Source of the DNA: Staphylococcus devriesei
Lineage (GTDB): Bacteria; Bacillota; Bacilli; Staphylococcales; Staphylococcaceae
Reading direction: 5' to 3'
Length of the DNA stretch: 40,635 bases
Assembly (NCBI RefSeq): GCF_002902625.1
Contig: NZ_PPRG01000049.1
Coordinates: forward strand, 1 to 40,635
Under the pieces are notes generated by a model. The model made no database searches and was not told the DNA's origin. It saw only the letters and a list, made by a program, of their open reading frames with translations. Shown here in pieces: positions 19,848 through 28,696 of the stretch (position 1 is its first letter; the number at the start of each line of letters is the position of its first letter). The translations under genes were made by a program, and so were the position numbers.

Positions 19848-19876
19848 TTACAAATATTAGTATCCTAATGTATAAT
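19848..19876 (+). promoter_or_regulatory. Candidate promoter upstream of zapA
   Basis: TTACAA (19848-19853), 17 bp, then consensus TATAAT (19871-19876). It would give a leader of about 190 nt before zapA at 20072. A second weaker candidate is TTGCAT (19992-19997) with TAAAAT (20017-20022) at 19-bp spacing. The rest of the 349-bp gap 19723-20071 is AT-rich, with no coding frame I would accept. Confidence 0.4.
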
Positions 19877-20071
19877 AAATTGTGAAATTCTACTATATAA
19901 AGAGGTTGAACGATGGTTAGAATTTGAGCAAAAACGAACGACGAGCGAGATTGAAACTTGAATTTTATTATCATTAGAGTCTATGTTCAATTTGCATATC
20001 ATAGCGTATTTCATGATAAAATTCTCATGTTGACCCCGTCAAGAATAATAAAAATGTCAGGAGTTAGTGCT

Positions 20072-20338
20072 ATGGGAGAGTTTAAAAATCGTATTAATGT
20101 AACTATTAATGATCAAAATTATACAATAATCGGTGAAGAAAACCCGGAGCATATTCGTTATGTGGCACATTTAGTTGATGAAAAGTTAAAAGAATTAGGA
20201 CGTAAATCAACTGGATTAGATACTACTAGAAAGTCTATTTTAACAGCGGTTAATATTATGCATGAAAAAGTGAAGCTAGAAGAGGAGAATCGCAAGTTGT
20301 TACAAGAAATTAAGCAATTAAAAGAACGAGATGAATAA
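20072..20338 (+). CDS. zapA: Cell division protein ZapA
   Basis: 88 residues. ZapA binds FtsZ and bundles protofilaments at the division ring. An N-terminal globular part (FKNRINVTINDQNYTIIGEE) is followed by a C-terminal coiled coil (about 50-88, rich in K and E: MHEKVKLEEENRKLLQEIKQ). Start ATG 20072 has AGGAG 8 nt upstream; the longer in-frame extension to 19958 is not family-like. The stop TAA is followed directly by the ATG of the CvpA-family gene, so the two are coupled. Confidence 0.88.
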   Translation: MGEFKNRINVTINDQNYTIIGEENPEHIRYVAHLVDEKLKELGRKSTGLDTTRKSILTAVNIMHEKVKLEEENRKLLQEIKQLKERDE

Positions 20339-20860
20339 ATGATCATCGATTTAATTGTCTTACTTATCATCGTATATTATTTAATCATTGGTTTTAGAAG
20401 AGGCGCATGGTTGAACAGTCTACATTTCTTATCTTCTGTGGCTGCTATAGTCATCGCGCATCAATTTTATCGCGCTATAGCTAAACAATTGATTGTTTTT
20501 GTGCCATTTCCTAAGACAATTGCATTTGATACTACCTACGCTTATCACTTTAATGAATTGCAACAACGTTTTGATTCAGTTATTGCTTTTCTTTTAATTA
20601 CTGTAGTGTGCAAGTTGCTTTTATATCTTATTGTTGTAAGTTTTGATAATATAATGACGTATCAGCATCTGAGTCTGCTAAGCAGAATATTTGGAAGTGT
20701 GATTAGCGTTATTATGGCAATGCTTATCATTCAATTAATGATATACGTTGTTGCACTTTATCCTATTGAGTGGTTGCAACAAAGTTTGAAACATTCATAC
20801 CTTGGAAGCTTTATTTTATTTAATACACCGTTTTTCTCGTCTTACATTCTAAATTTATAA
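20339..20860 (+). CDS. CvpA family membrane protein
   Basis: 173 residues with four hydrophobic segments (about 1-18, 25-45, 80-105, 115-140) and the family start MIIDLIVLLIIVYYLIIGFRRG. It belongs to the CvpA/colicin V production family, whose molecular role is unclear; in B. subtilis the homologue yshB also follows zapA (yshA). Its ATG abuts the zapA stop with no gap, so it relies on coupling. The next gene, polX, follows a short terminator-like hairpin. Confidence 0.85.
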   Translation: MIIDLIVLLIIVYYLIIGFRRGAWLNSLHFLSSVAAIVIAHQFYRAIAKQLIVFVPFPKTIAFDTTYAYHFNELQQRFDSVIAFLLITVVCKLLLYLIVVSFDNIMTYQHLSLLSRIFGSVISVIMAMLIIQLMIYVVALYPIEWLQQSLKHSYLGSFILFNTPFFSSYILNL

Positions 20861-20877
20861 TACTAAAACTGATATGA

Positions 20878-20921
20878 GGTCAGGACAAGGCTACGTTATT
20901 AAAAGTCCTGGTCTTCTTTTT
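20878..20921 (+). terminator. Terminator-like hairpin between cvpA and polX
   Basis: GAGGTCAGGAC pairs imperfectly with GTCCTGGTCTT around a 17-nt AT-rich loop, followed by CTTTTTAT. The polX ribosome site follows within 5 nt of the T-run, so it may attenuate rather than fully end transcription. Confidence 0.5.
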
Positions 20922-20935
20922 ATGGAGTGAGCATA

Positions 20936-22648
20936 TTGACTAAAAAAGATATTATTCAACTGTTAGAAAAGATAGCTATATATATGGAATTAAATGGAGA
21001 AAACACATTCAAAGTTTCTGCTTATAGAAAAGCAGCACAAAGTCTAGAAATTGACGAACGACCTTTAGATGATATTGAAGATGTGACTGAATTAAAAGGT
21101 ATCGGTAAAGGTGTAGGCGACGTTATTAATGAATATCGCACTACTGGTGAATCAGCAGTGTTAAATGAATTACAACAATTAGTGCCTGCTGGCTTAATTA
21201 CTCTTATGAAGATTCAAGGATTAGGTAGTAAAAAAATAGCTAAACTTTATAAAGAACTTAATGTAACAGATAAAGAAAGTCTGCAAGCAGCCTGTGAAGC
21301 GGGAAAAGTGAGCGAACTTAGTGGGTTTGCTAAAAAAACAGAACAAAATATTTTAGAAGCAGTAAAAGCGTTAGGTGCTAAAAAAGAACGCTATCCAATT
21401 GATTTAATGCGTAATTTAAATAAAACGATTATACAATATCTGGAAACGCTTGAAGAAATTGAAAAGTATTCAGAAGCAGGCAGTTTCCGTCGTTATAAAG
21501 AAATGAGTAAAGACCTAGATTATATTATTAGTACAAATAACCCTGAAAAAGTTCAACAACAACTTCTCAACATTCCTAATAAAGTGAAAGAAGTGGCATT
21601 AGGTCAAACAAAAGTATCATTAGAATTAACTTATGATGACGAAACAATCGGTGTCGATTTCAGACTTATTGAACCAGCAGCTTTTTATCATACACTTCAA
21701 CATTTCACTGGTTCTAAAGATCATAATATTCGTATACGACAACTTGCAAAAGAACAGCAAGAAAAAGTAAGTGAATATGGTATCGAACAACAAGACGGCA
21801 CACTTCTACAATTTCAAAGTGAAGAAGAAATTTATCAACACTTTGGTAAAAAATGGATGGCACCAACAATGCGTGAAGACGGTAGCGAGTTTGACCGTGA
21901 TTTAAGTAATATCGTGACCTTAGATGATATCAATGGCGATATTCATATGCATACCACATACAGTGATGGTGCTTTTTCAATTAGAGACATGGTAGAAGCA
22001 AATATTAAAAAAGGCTACCAATTTATGGTTATTACAGATCATTCTCAAAGCTTAAAAGTAGCAAATGGATTACAAGTTGAACGTTTATTAAGACAAAATG
22101 AAGAAATAAAACAACTCAATGAAGAGTACGATGAAATTGATATCTATTCCGGTACAGAAATGGATATTCTTCCGGATGGTTCTTTAGATTATGATGATGA
22201 CGTGTTAGCGCAACTTGATTATGTTATAGCTGCTATTCACCAAAGTTTTAACCAATCTGAAGAAGAAATTATGAAACGTTTAGAAAATGCATGCCGTAAT
22301 CCATATGTAAGACATATCGCTCATCCAACAGGACGAATTATAGGGCGACGCGAAGGTTATCAACCTAACATTGAACAATTAATGGCCTTAGCAGAAGAAA
22401 CGAATACCATTATGGAGATTAATGCTAATCCAAAACGTTTAGATTTAAATGCTGAAACAGTAAGGAAATATTCAAACGTTAAACTAACCATTAATACAGA
22501 TGCACATTATATTGATCATTTAGACTTTATGAAATATGGAATTGCGACAGCTCAAAAAGGATTTGTAGCTAAAGATAGAGTGATTAATACGATGTCTCGA
22601 GAAGCGTTTAAAGACTTAGTAGAAAATAATATTAAATTGAAGAAATAG
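20936..22648 (+). CDS. polX: Family X DNA polymerase / 3'-5' exonuclease PolX
   Basis: Repair polymerase. 570 residues, equal to B. subtilis PolX. Order: an HhH-containing 8-kDa domain (about 1-85, ELKGIGKGVGDVI), a second HhH (LMKIQGLGSKKIAKLYKEL), the Pol X catalytic palm (GSFRRYKEMSKDLDYII, VDFRLI), then a C-terminal PHP metallo-phosphoesterase domain (about 335-565, DIHMHTTYSDGAFSIRDM, ITDHSQSL, AHPTGRIIGRREGYQ) giving exonuclease activity. The start is TTG 20936, about 5 nt after GGAGTGAG; a GTG at 20927 lies inside that ribosome site. mutS2 follows at 9 bp, as in other Bacillales. Confidence 0.94.
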   Translation: MTKKDIIQLLEKIAIYMELNGENTFKVSAYRKAAQSLEIDERPLDDIEDVTELKGIGKGVGDVINEYRTTGESAVLNELQQLVPAGLITLMKIQGLGSKKIAKLYKELNVTDKESLQAACEAGKVSELSGFAKKTEQNILEAVKALGAKKERYPIDLMRNLNKTIIQYLETLEEIEKYSEAGSFRRYKEMSKDLDYIISTNNPEKVQQQLLNIPNKVKEVALGQTKVSLELTYDDETIGVDFRLIEPAAFYHTLQHFTGSKDHNIRIRQLAKEQQEKVSEYGIEQQDGTLLQFQSEEEIYQHFGKKWMAPTMREDGSEFDRDLSNIVTLDDINGDIHMHTTYSDGAFSIRDMVEANIKKGYQFMVITDHSQSLKVANGLQVERLLRQNEEIKQLNEEYDEIDIYSGTEMDILPDGSLDYDDDVLAQLDYVIAAIHQSFNQSEEEIMKRLENACRNPYVRHIAHPTGRIIGRREGYQPNIEQLMALAEETNTIMEINANPKRLDLNAETVRKYSNVKLTINTDAHYIDHLDFMKYGIATAQKGFVAKDRVINTMSREAFKDLVENNIKLKK

Positions 22649-22657
22649 AGGGATTGT

Positions 22658-25009
22658 ATGAGACAAAAAACATTAGACGTCTTAGAATTCGATAAGATCA
22701 AATCATTTGTAGCCTCTGAGACTGTAAGTGATTTAGGACGTGAAAAAGTGTCTAAGATGTCTCCAGCTATAGATTTTGAAACTGTAGTATTTCAAATTAA
22801 TGAGACTGATGAAATCTCACAAATTTATAATAAACATCGTTTACCAAGTTTAAGTGGCTTGGCTAAAGTGTCGCCATTGGTTCATCGAGCAACGATTGGT
22901 GGCGTTCTGAATGTCTCTGAATTGAATCTAATCAAGCGATTAATTCAAGTTCAAAATCAATTCAAAACGTTTTATAATCAATTAGTTGAAGAAGATGAAG
23001 GTGTGGTTAAGTATCCTATCTTGAATGATAAGATGAACCAATTACCAGTATTAACAGACCTTTTTCAAGAAATAAATGAAAAATGTGACGCACATGATTT
23101 ATATGATAGCGCCAGTTATGAACTACAAGGTATACGAAGTAAGATTTCAAGCACCAATCAACGTATCAGACAAAATTTAGATCGCATCGTTAAAAGTCAA
23201 GCTAATCAAAAGAAACTATCAGACGCAATTATAACAGTGCGTAATGATCGTAATGTTATTCCAGTCAAAGCTGAATATCGACAAGACTTTAAGGGGATTG
23301 TACATGACCAATCAGCTTCAGGGCAGACATTATATATTGAGCCTTCTTCGATTGTAGAAATGAATAATCAAATTAGTCGTTTACGCAATGATGAAGCAGT
23401 AGAACGTGAACGTATCCTAACTGAATTAACTGGAATGGTAGCTGCAGACGCAGATGGTTGTTTAATTGCGGAATCTGTTATGGGGCAAATTGATTTCCTA
23501 ACTGCAAAAGCGCGGTATGCACGTTCAATTAAAGGGACTAAACCAACATTTCATAAAGAAAGAACGGTATATCTCCCTAACGCCTATCACCCATTATTAA
23601 ATAAAGAAACAGTGGTAGCAAACACTATTGAATTTATTGATGATGTTGAAACGGTAATCATCACAGGGCCGAACACTGGTGGTAAAACAGTAACACTAAA
23701 AACGCTAGGCTTAATCATAGTTATGGCGCAGTCTGGTTTACTAATCCCTACCTTAGACGGAAGTCAGTTAAGCGTCTTTGAAAATGTATACTGTGACATT
23801 GGCGATGAACAATCTATTGAACAATCGTTATCAACCTTTTCATCTCATATGAAAAATATTGTTGAAATTCTACAAGAGACTGATAAGAACAGTTTAGTTT
23901 TATTTGATGAACTTGGAGCAGGAACGGATCCAAGCGAAGGTGCTGCACTCGCTATGAGTATTCTAGATAACGTCCGAAATATTGGTTCTTTAGTAATGGC
24001 AACTACTCATTATCCTGAGCTTAAAGCGTATAGTTATAATCGTGAAGGTGTCATGAACGCTAGTGTAGAATTTGATGTCAATACACTAAGTCCTACGTAT
24101 AAACTTTTAATGGGAGTACCAGGTCGTTCTAATGCATTTGATATTTCTAGAAAATTAGGACTCAGCCTTAGCATCATAAATAAAGCGAAGACAATGATTG
24201 GTACAGATGAACAAGAAATCAATTCTATGATAGAATCCTTAGAAAAAAATTCTAAACGTGTAGATGAACAACGGATTGAATTAGATAGACTGTTGCGTGA
24301 AGCTAAAACAACACATGATGATTTAGAAAAACAATATGAACAATATAAAAATTATGAACAAAAATTAATGGATGAGGCTAAAGAAAAGGCTAATCGACGC
24401 GTTAAATCTGCTACTAAAGAGGCAGATGAAATATTAAAAGAATTAAGAGAATTACGCGACAAAAAAGGCGCTGACGTTAAAGAACATGAACTAATTGATA
24501 AGAAAAAACAATTAGATGACCAATATGAAGCTAAATCAATAAAACAAAAAATTCAAAAACAAAAACATGATGCGATTCATGCTGGTGATGAAGTTAAAGT
24601 GTTATCTTATGGCCAAAAAGGTGAAGTTCTAGAATTAGTAGGCGATAATGAAGCGGTCGTTCAAATGGGTATTATTAAAATGAAGTTACCTATTGAGGAT
24701 TTAGAAAAAACGAAGAAAAAACAAGAAAAACCAGCTAAGATGGTTACTCGACAAAATCGTCAGACGATTAAAACAGAGTTAGATTTACGAGGTTACCGTT
24801 ATGAAGAAGCGATAGGCGAACTTGATCAATATATTGATCAAGCAGTATTGAGTAATTATGAACAAGTTTATATTATTCATGGTAAAGGTACAGGCGCCCT
24901 TCAAAAAGGGGTGCAAAATCACTTAAAAAAACACAAAAGTGTTCGTTCGTATCGCGGAGGAATGCCGAGTGAAGGTGGTTTTGGCGTAACTGTTGCAGAA
25001 CTCAAATGA
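22658..25009 (+). CDS. mutS2: MutS2/RqcU, ATPase with Smr endonuclease domain
   Basis: 783 residues. MutS-type core without the mismatch-binding domain, Walker A in [14 protein letters not shown] (about 334-347), Walker [17 protein letters not shown], an ABC signature region [10 protein letters not shown], a long charged coiled coil (about 515-630), a KOW-like segment ([19 protein letters not shown]) and a C-terminal Smr domain (about 705-783, [25 protein letters not shown]). In B. subtilis the protein (RqcU) splits collided ribosomes for quality control; an older view is suppression of recombination. I infer the same here. It lies 9 bp after polX; the ribosome site (GAGGG) is modest. Confidence 0.95.
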   Translation: MRQKTLDVLEFDKIKSFVASETVSDLGREKVSKMSPAIDFETVVFQINETDEISQIYNKHRLPSLSGLAKVSPLVHRATIGGVLNVSELNLIKRLIQVQNQFKTFYNQLVEEDEGVVKYPILNDKMNQLPVLTDLFQEINEKCDAHDLYDSASYELQGIRSKISSTNQRIRQNLDRIVKSQANQKKLSDAIITVRNDRNVIPVKAEYRQDFKGIVHDQSASGQTLYIEPSSIVEMNNQISRLRNDEAVERERILTELTGMVAADADGCLIAESVMGQIDFLTAKARYARSIKGTKPTFHKERTVYLPNAYHPLLNKETVVANTIEFIDDVETVIITGPNTGGKTVTLKTLGLIIVMAQSGLLIPTLDGSQLSVFENVYCDIGDEQSIEQSLSTFSSHMKNIVEILQETDKNSLVLFDELGAGTDPSEGAALAMSILDNVRNIGSLVMATTHYPELKAYSYNREGVMNASVEFDVNTLSPTYKLLMGVPGRSNAFDISRKLGLSLSIINKAKTMIGTDEQEINSMIESLEKNSKRVDEQRIELDRLLREAKTTHDDLEKQYEQYKNYEQKLMDEAKEKANRRVKSATKEADEILKELRELRDKKGADVKEHELIDKKKQLDDQYEAKSIKQKIQKQKHDAIHAGDEVKVLSYGQKGEVLELVGDNEAVVQMGIIKMKLPIEDLEKTKKKQEKPAKMVTRQNRQTIKTELDLRGYRYEEAIGELDQYIDQAVLSNYEQVYIIHGKGTGALQKGVQNHLKKHKSVRSYRGGMPSEGGFGVTVAELK

Positions 25010-25160
25010 TTGAAATAATAATTATTAAGCATGAATATTGATTTTTTGGGTATATAACGTAAAATAAAGCAAGTGAATGAAACAAGATGACAACTCATTT
25101 GATAAACAAAATGATACAAATTTTTAAATGAGCAAGAGCAATGCAGAGGATATAAAAGTC

Positions 25161-25169
25161 TGTTATAAT
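25161..25169 (+). promoter_or_regulatory. Extended -10 promoter of trxA
   Basis: TGTTATAAT (TGn plus consensus TATAAT), about 38 nt before the trxA start. No good -35 at 17 bp, as expected for an extended -10 promoter. Other control, such as Spx, cannot be read from sequence alone. Confidence 0.6.
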
Positions 25170-25206
25170 TTGCTCATCATTCAAAATTTAAGGAGGATTG
25201 GCATTT

Positions 25207-25521
25207 ATGGCAATCGTAAAAGTAACGGATTCAAACTTTGATGAAAACATTCAATCAGGCGTTAAATTAGTAGACTTTTGGGCAACTTGGTGTGGACCTT
25301 GTAAAATGATCGCGCCAGTATTAGAAGAATTAGCTGGAGACTACGATGGTAAAGCAGATATCTTAAAATTAGATGTTGATGAAAATCCATCAACAGCTGC
25401 TAAATTTGAAGTAATGAGTATTCCAACTTTAATCGTCTTTAAAGATGGAGAACCAGTTGATAAAGTAGTAGGTTTCCAACCTAAAGAAAACTTAGCTGAA
25501 GTATTAGATAAACATCTATAA
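25207..25521 (+). CDS. trxA: Thioredoxin TrxA
   Basis: 104-residue cytoplasmic dithiol-disulfide oxidoreductase. The active site WCGPCK is at about 28-33 in [15 protein letters not shown], and the cis-proline loop is [12 protein letters not shown] 25207 is preferred; AGGAGG at 25191-25196 is 10 nt upstream and the length equals staphylococcal TrxA. It is monocistronic, with its own promoter and terminator. Confidence 0.97.
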   Translation: MAIVKVTDSNFDENIQSGVKLVDFWATWCGPCKMIAPVLEELAGDYDGKADILKLDVDENPSTAAKFEVMSIPTLIVFKDGEPVDKVVGFQPKENLAEVLDKHL

Positions 25522-25539
25522 GAATGAAAAGAACTAAAT

Positions 25540-25585
25540 TGAGACTGGGGCATTACATTAAATGTAATCGCTCCGTCTTTTTTAT
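25540..25585 (+). terminator. Rho-independent terminator of trxA
   Basis: AGACTGGGGCATTACATT pairs with AATGTAATCGCTCCGTCT with small bulges, followed by TTTTTTAT. Confidence 0.85.
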
Positions 25586-25618
25586 ATGTGACTAAAAGAT
25601 AAAGAAAGGAGGACAATA

Positions 25619-27403
25619 ATGTCAGATTATAAAGAAAAAATTAAAGATAAATTGAGCGTCGTTCCTTTCGAGCCAGGATGTTATTTAATGAAGGATCGTA
25701 ATGATCAAATTATTTATGTCGGAAAAGCTAAACGTTTACGCAATAGATTACGTTCTTACTTTACTGGCGCACATGATGCTAAAACGACTCGACTCGTAAG
25801 TGAAATTCGTAATTTTGAATATATCGTAACTTCTAGTGAAACAGAGTCGTTATTATTAGAATTAAATCTTATTAAGCAATATCAACCTCGTTACAATATT
25901 TTATTAAAAGATGATAAAAGCTATCCTTTTATAAAAATCACTAAAGAAAAACACCCAAAACTTATCGTAACGCGTACTGTAAAAAAAGGGACTGGTAAAT
26001 ATTTTGGCCCTTATCCAAACGCTTATTCGGCGCAAGAAACTAAAAAGTTATTAGATCGTATTTATCCTTTTAGAAAATGTGATACTATGCCGGATAAGTT
26101 ATGTCTTTATTACCATATCGGTCAATGCATGGGACCATGCGTGTATGATGTAGATCAACAGAAATATGCGCAAATGACCCGTGAAATCAGTGATTTTCTA
26201 AACGGAGAAGATAAAACAATTTTAAAAAATTTAGAAGAGCGTATGATGAAGGCTAGTGAAAATTTAGATTTTGAACGTGCTAAAGAATATAGGGATTTGA
26301 TTCAACATATTCATAATTTAACTAAAAAGCAAAAAATTATGTCCTCTGATAATACAATAAGAGATGTCTTTGGCTATAGCGTGTCAAAAGGCTGGATGTG
26401 TATTCAAGTCTTCTTTATACGTCAAGGTAATATGATTCAGCGAGATGCGACGATGATTCCACTACAACAAACTGAAGAAGAAGAGTTTTATACGTTTATA
26501 GGTCAGTTTTATAGCTTGAACCAACATATTTTACCTAAAGAAGTTCATATTCCTAAAAATTTAGATAAAGAGATGATTAATTCAGTCGTTGACACTAAAA
26601 TTGTTCAACCTGTGCGTGGGACTAAAAAAGAAATGATTGATTTAGCCAATCATAATGCTGAAGTGGCACTTGAAAATAAATTTGAACTTATTGCTAGAGA
26701 TGAGTCGCGTACGGTAAAAGCTATTGAAGAACTTGGAGAAAGAATGGGAATTCAAACACCTATACGAATTGAAGCTTTCGATAACTCTAATATTCAAGGT
26801 GTAGATCCAGTATCAGCAATGGTAACATTTGTTGACGGTAAACCTGATAAAAAAGGCTATCGTAAATATAAGATTAAAACTGTAGATGGACCAGATGATT
26901 ATAAATCAATGCGCGAAGTGGTACGTCGACGCTACACTCGTGTATTAAATGAAGGTCTTCCGTTACCAGATCTTATCATTGTAGATGGTGGTAAGGGTCA
27001 TATGAGTGGTGTTTTAGATGTTCTCGAAAATGAGCTAGGTCTGGATATTCCAGTTGCTGGACTAAGAAAAAATGATAAACACCAAACATCTGAATTGTTA
27101 TATGGAGCGAATGCAGAAGTAGTTCCTATGAAAAAGAATAGTCAAGCCTTTTACTTACTTCATAGAATTCAAGATGAGGTTCATCGTTTTGCGATTACCT
27201 TCCATCGCCAAACACGCCAAAAGACTGGTTTACAATCAGTATTAGATACAGTGGACGGTATAGGAAGTAAACGTAAGACTAAATTATTAAGAACTTTCGG
27301 TTCGATTAAAAAAATGAAAGAAGCTAGCGTTAAAGATTTACAAGGTGCTGGCCTTCCTGAAAAGGTTGCTAAAAACTTGCAAGAAGCATTAAATAATAGC
27401 TGA
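25619..27403 (+). CDS. uvrC: Excinuclease ABC subunit C
   Basis: Makes the dual incisions in nucleotide excision repair after UvrA and UvrB load at a lesion. 594 residues: an N-terminal GIY-YIG nuclease (about 12-95, [19 protein letters not shown]) for the 3' cut, a UVR motif (about 200-235) for UvrB contact, an RNase H-like domain for the 5' cut ([31 protein letters not shown]), and C-terminal HhH motifs (about 535-590, [16 protein letters not shown]). AAAGGAGG 6 nt upstream of ATG 25619. trxA precedes it as in S. aureus. Confidence 0.97.
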   Translation: MSDYKEKIKDKLSVVPFEPGCYLMKDRNDQIIYVGKAKRLRNRLRSYFTGAHDAKTTRLVSEIRNFEYIVTSSETESLLLELNLIKQYQPRYNILLKDDKSYPFIKITKEKHPKLIVTRTVKKGTGKYFGPYPNAYSAQETKKLLDRIYPFRKCDTMPDKLCLYYHIGQCMGPCVYDVDQQKYAQMTREISDFLNGEDKTILKNLEERMMKASENLDFERAKEYRDLIQHIHNLTKKQKIMSSDNTIRDVFGYSVSKGWMCIQVFFIRQGNMIQRDATMIPLQQTEEEEFYTFIGQFYSLNQHILPKEVHIPKNLDKEMINSVVDTKIVQPVRGTKKEMIDLANHNAEVALENKFELIARDESRTVKAIEELGERMGIQTPIRIEAFDNSNIQGVDPVSAMVTFVDGKPDKKGYRKYKIKTVDGPDDYKSMREVVRRRYTRVLNEGLPLPDLIIVDGGKGHMSGVLDVLENELGLDIPVAGLRKNDKHQTSELLYGANAEVVPMKKNSQAFYLLHRIQDEVHRFAITFHRQTRQKTGLQSVLDTVDGIGSKRKTKLLRTFGSIKKMKEASVKDLQGAGLPEKVAKNLQEALNNS

Positions 27404-27406
27404 ATT

Positions 27407-27440
27407 AAAAAAAGGGGTATGAGAATAATTCTCATACCCC
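27407..27440 (-). terminator. Perfect hairpin after uvrC with its T-run on the minus strand
   Basis: GGGGTATGAGAAT (27414-27426) pairs fully with ATTCTCATACCCC (27428-27440). On the plus strand it is followed by AAAAATAT; read on the minus strand it is followed by seven Ts (27407-27413 is AAAAAAA). So by shape it ends leftward transcription, although uvrC lies to its left on the plus strand. It may still mark the 3' end of uvrC mRNA. Confidence 0.6.
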
Positions 27441-27499
27441 AAAAATATATAAAAAATGTTACAATATAGTTAACAAAAAGCTTATTTTTTTAAGAAAGT

Positions 27500-27514
27500 A
27501 TGAAAGCGTTTTCT
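27500..27514 (+). promoter_or_regulatory. cre site (CcpA operator) upstream of sdhCAB
   Basis: ATGAAAGCGTTTTCT fits the cre consensus WTGNAANCGNWNNCW at every position. It is 313 nt before the sdhC start. CcpA control of TCA-cycle genes is established in low-GC Gram-positives. The rest of 27404-27827 is AT-rich and non-coding. It also holds CACTTCGGTG (a UUCG hairpin near 27531) and the inverted repeat GTAAAAT/ATTTTAC (27686-27706); I could not fix a promoter. Confidence 0.7.
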
Positions 27515-27827
27515 AATTGAGAAACATTATCACTTCGGTGTTTTAAGATATTTCATTTTTAAATTAAAATCTTAAATGAAGTTCAACTCCGAGAAGTATT
27601 TACTTTTTTAAGACGTACTCGTGAGCATAATGAATTTAACCTATTATTAAGCTTAGATATGCAATTCTACATTTCTATCGCACTTGTAAAATGATATTAA
27701 TTTTACTTGTTACAACGAGTATTAAATAAAATAGTAAATATATTACCCGATAAATGTTTTTTCAATCGATGAAGACTTTCTTAGGGAAAAGCTATTTAAA
27801 TTAATAGTTTTACAGGGGGGACTCCTT

Positions 27828-28442
27828 TTGGCAAAGTCTAAAAACGAATTTTATCTTAGACGAATTCACTCGTTACTAGGTATTATTCCAATTGGTGCAT
27901 TCTTAATCGTTCACTTAATGGTGAATCATCAAGCAACACAAGGAGCTGAAGCTTTTAATAAAGCATCTGCTTTTATGGAATCATTACCATTTTTAATCGT
28001 TGTTGAATTAGTCTTGATTTACATTCCAATTTTATATCATGGTTTATACGGTATACACATAGCATTTACAGCAAAAGAGAATATTGGTCACTACTCATTA
28101 TTTAGAAACTGGATGTTTGCTTTACAAAGATTGACTGGTATTATCACATTTGTTTTTGTATTTGTACATTTATGGCAAACACATTTACAAAAAGTATTCT
28201 TTGGTAAAGAAGTCAATTACGATCTAATGCATGCAACATTACAAAGTCCATTATGGGTTGTTATCTATATTATTTGTATTATTGCAGTAGTGTTCCATTT
28301 TTCAAATGGTCTTTGGTCATTCTTAGTAACATGGGGTATTTTACAATCTAAGAAATCTCAACGTGTATTTACATGGGTATCATTAGCAGTATTCTTAGTT
28401 CTTTCATACATCGGTGTTACTGCAATCTTAGCATTCACGTAA
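27828..28442 (+). CDS. sdhC: Succinate dehydrogenase cytochrome b558 subunit
   Basis: Membrane anchor and di-haem subunit of complex II (B. subtilis-type, menaquinone-linked). 204 residues with five hydrophobic helices and histidines suited to haem ligation (RIHSLLG, VHLMVNHQ, LYHGLYGIHI, VHLWQTH, FHFSNGLW). It passes electrons from SdhB to menaquinone. The start is TTG 27828, 7 nt after a six-G run (27815-27820), a very G-rich ribosome site. An unusual 254-nt gap separates it from sdhA. Confidence 0.95.
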   Translation: MAKSKNEFYLRRIHSLLGIIPIGAFLIVHLMVNHQATQGAEAFNKASAFMESLPFLIVVELVLIYIPILYHGLYGIHIAFTAKENIGHYSLFRNWMFALQRLTGIITFVFVFVHLWQTHLQKVFFGKEVNYDLMHATLQSPLWVVIYIICIIAVVFHFSNGLWSFLVTWGILQSKKSQRVFTWVSLAVFLVLSYIGVTAILAFT

Positions 28443-28696
28443 ATATTGTATTGATGCATTTAAATACAATTTAACCTTAACTCATGGATTAGCGAAACAT
28501 TAACTTAAAAACTGTAGTTAAACGAATGAATGGCTATGAAAATATTCTACATATAAAGGTTATTCAAAAGCGCTATATGTCTAGTTAATTATCTGAATAT
28601 TCCATCCGTTTTAACAATAACATGATGATAGATAACGATTAGGCATGTAGCATCTACAGTTAGGTCTTAGATATATTTTAGGGGAGTGACAATTTT
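28443..28696 (+). other. Long non-coding spacer inside the sdh operon
   Basis: A 254-nt gap between sdhC and sdhA without a coding frame. It contains two hairpins: ATTGTATT...AAATACAAT (about 28445-28470) and ACATATA...TATATGT (about 28550-28580). It could hold a processing site, a stabilising hairpin or a secondary promoter for sdhAB; no clear -10/-35 pair is seen. Confidence 0.4.

Noticed and set aside
19744-19974. 76-codon minus-strand frame between rnhC and zapA
   Set aside because: Hydrophobic low-complexity translation of AT-rich spacer, with no ribosome site.
24919-25119. 66-codon minus-strand frame across the mutS2 end
   Set aside because: Mostly antisense to the Smr domain; no supporting signals.
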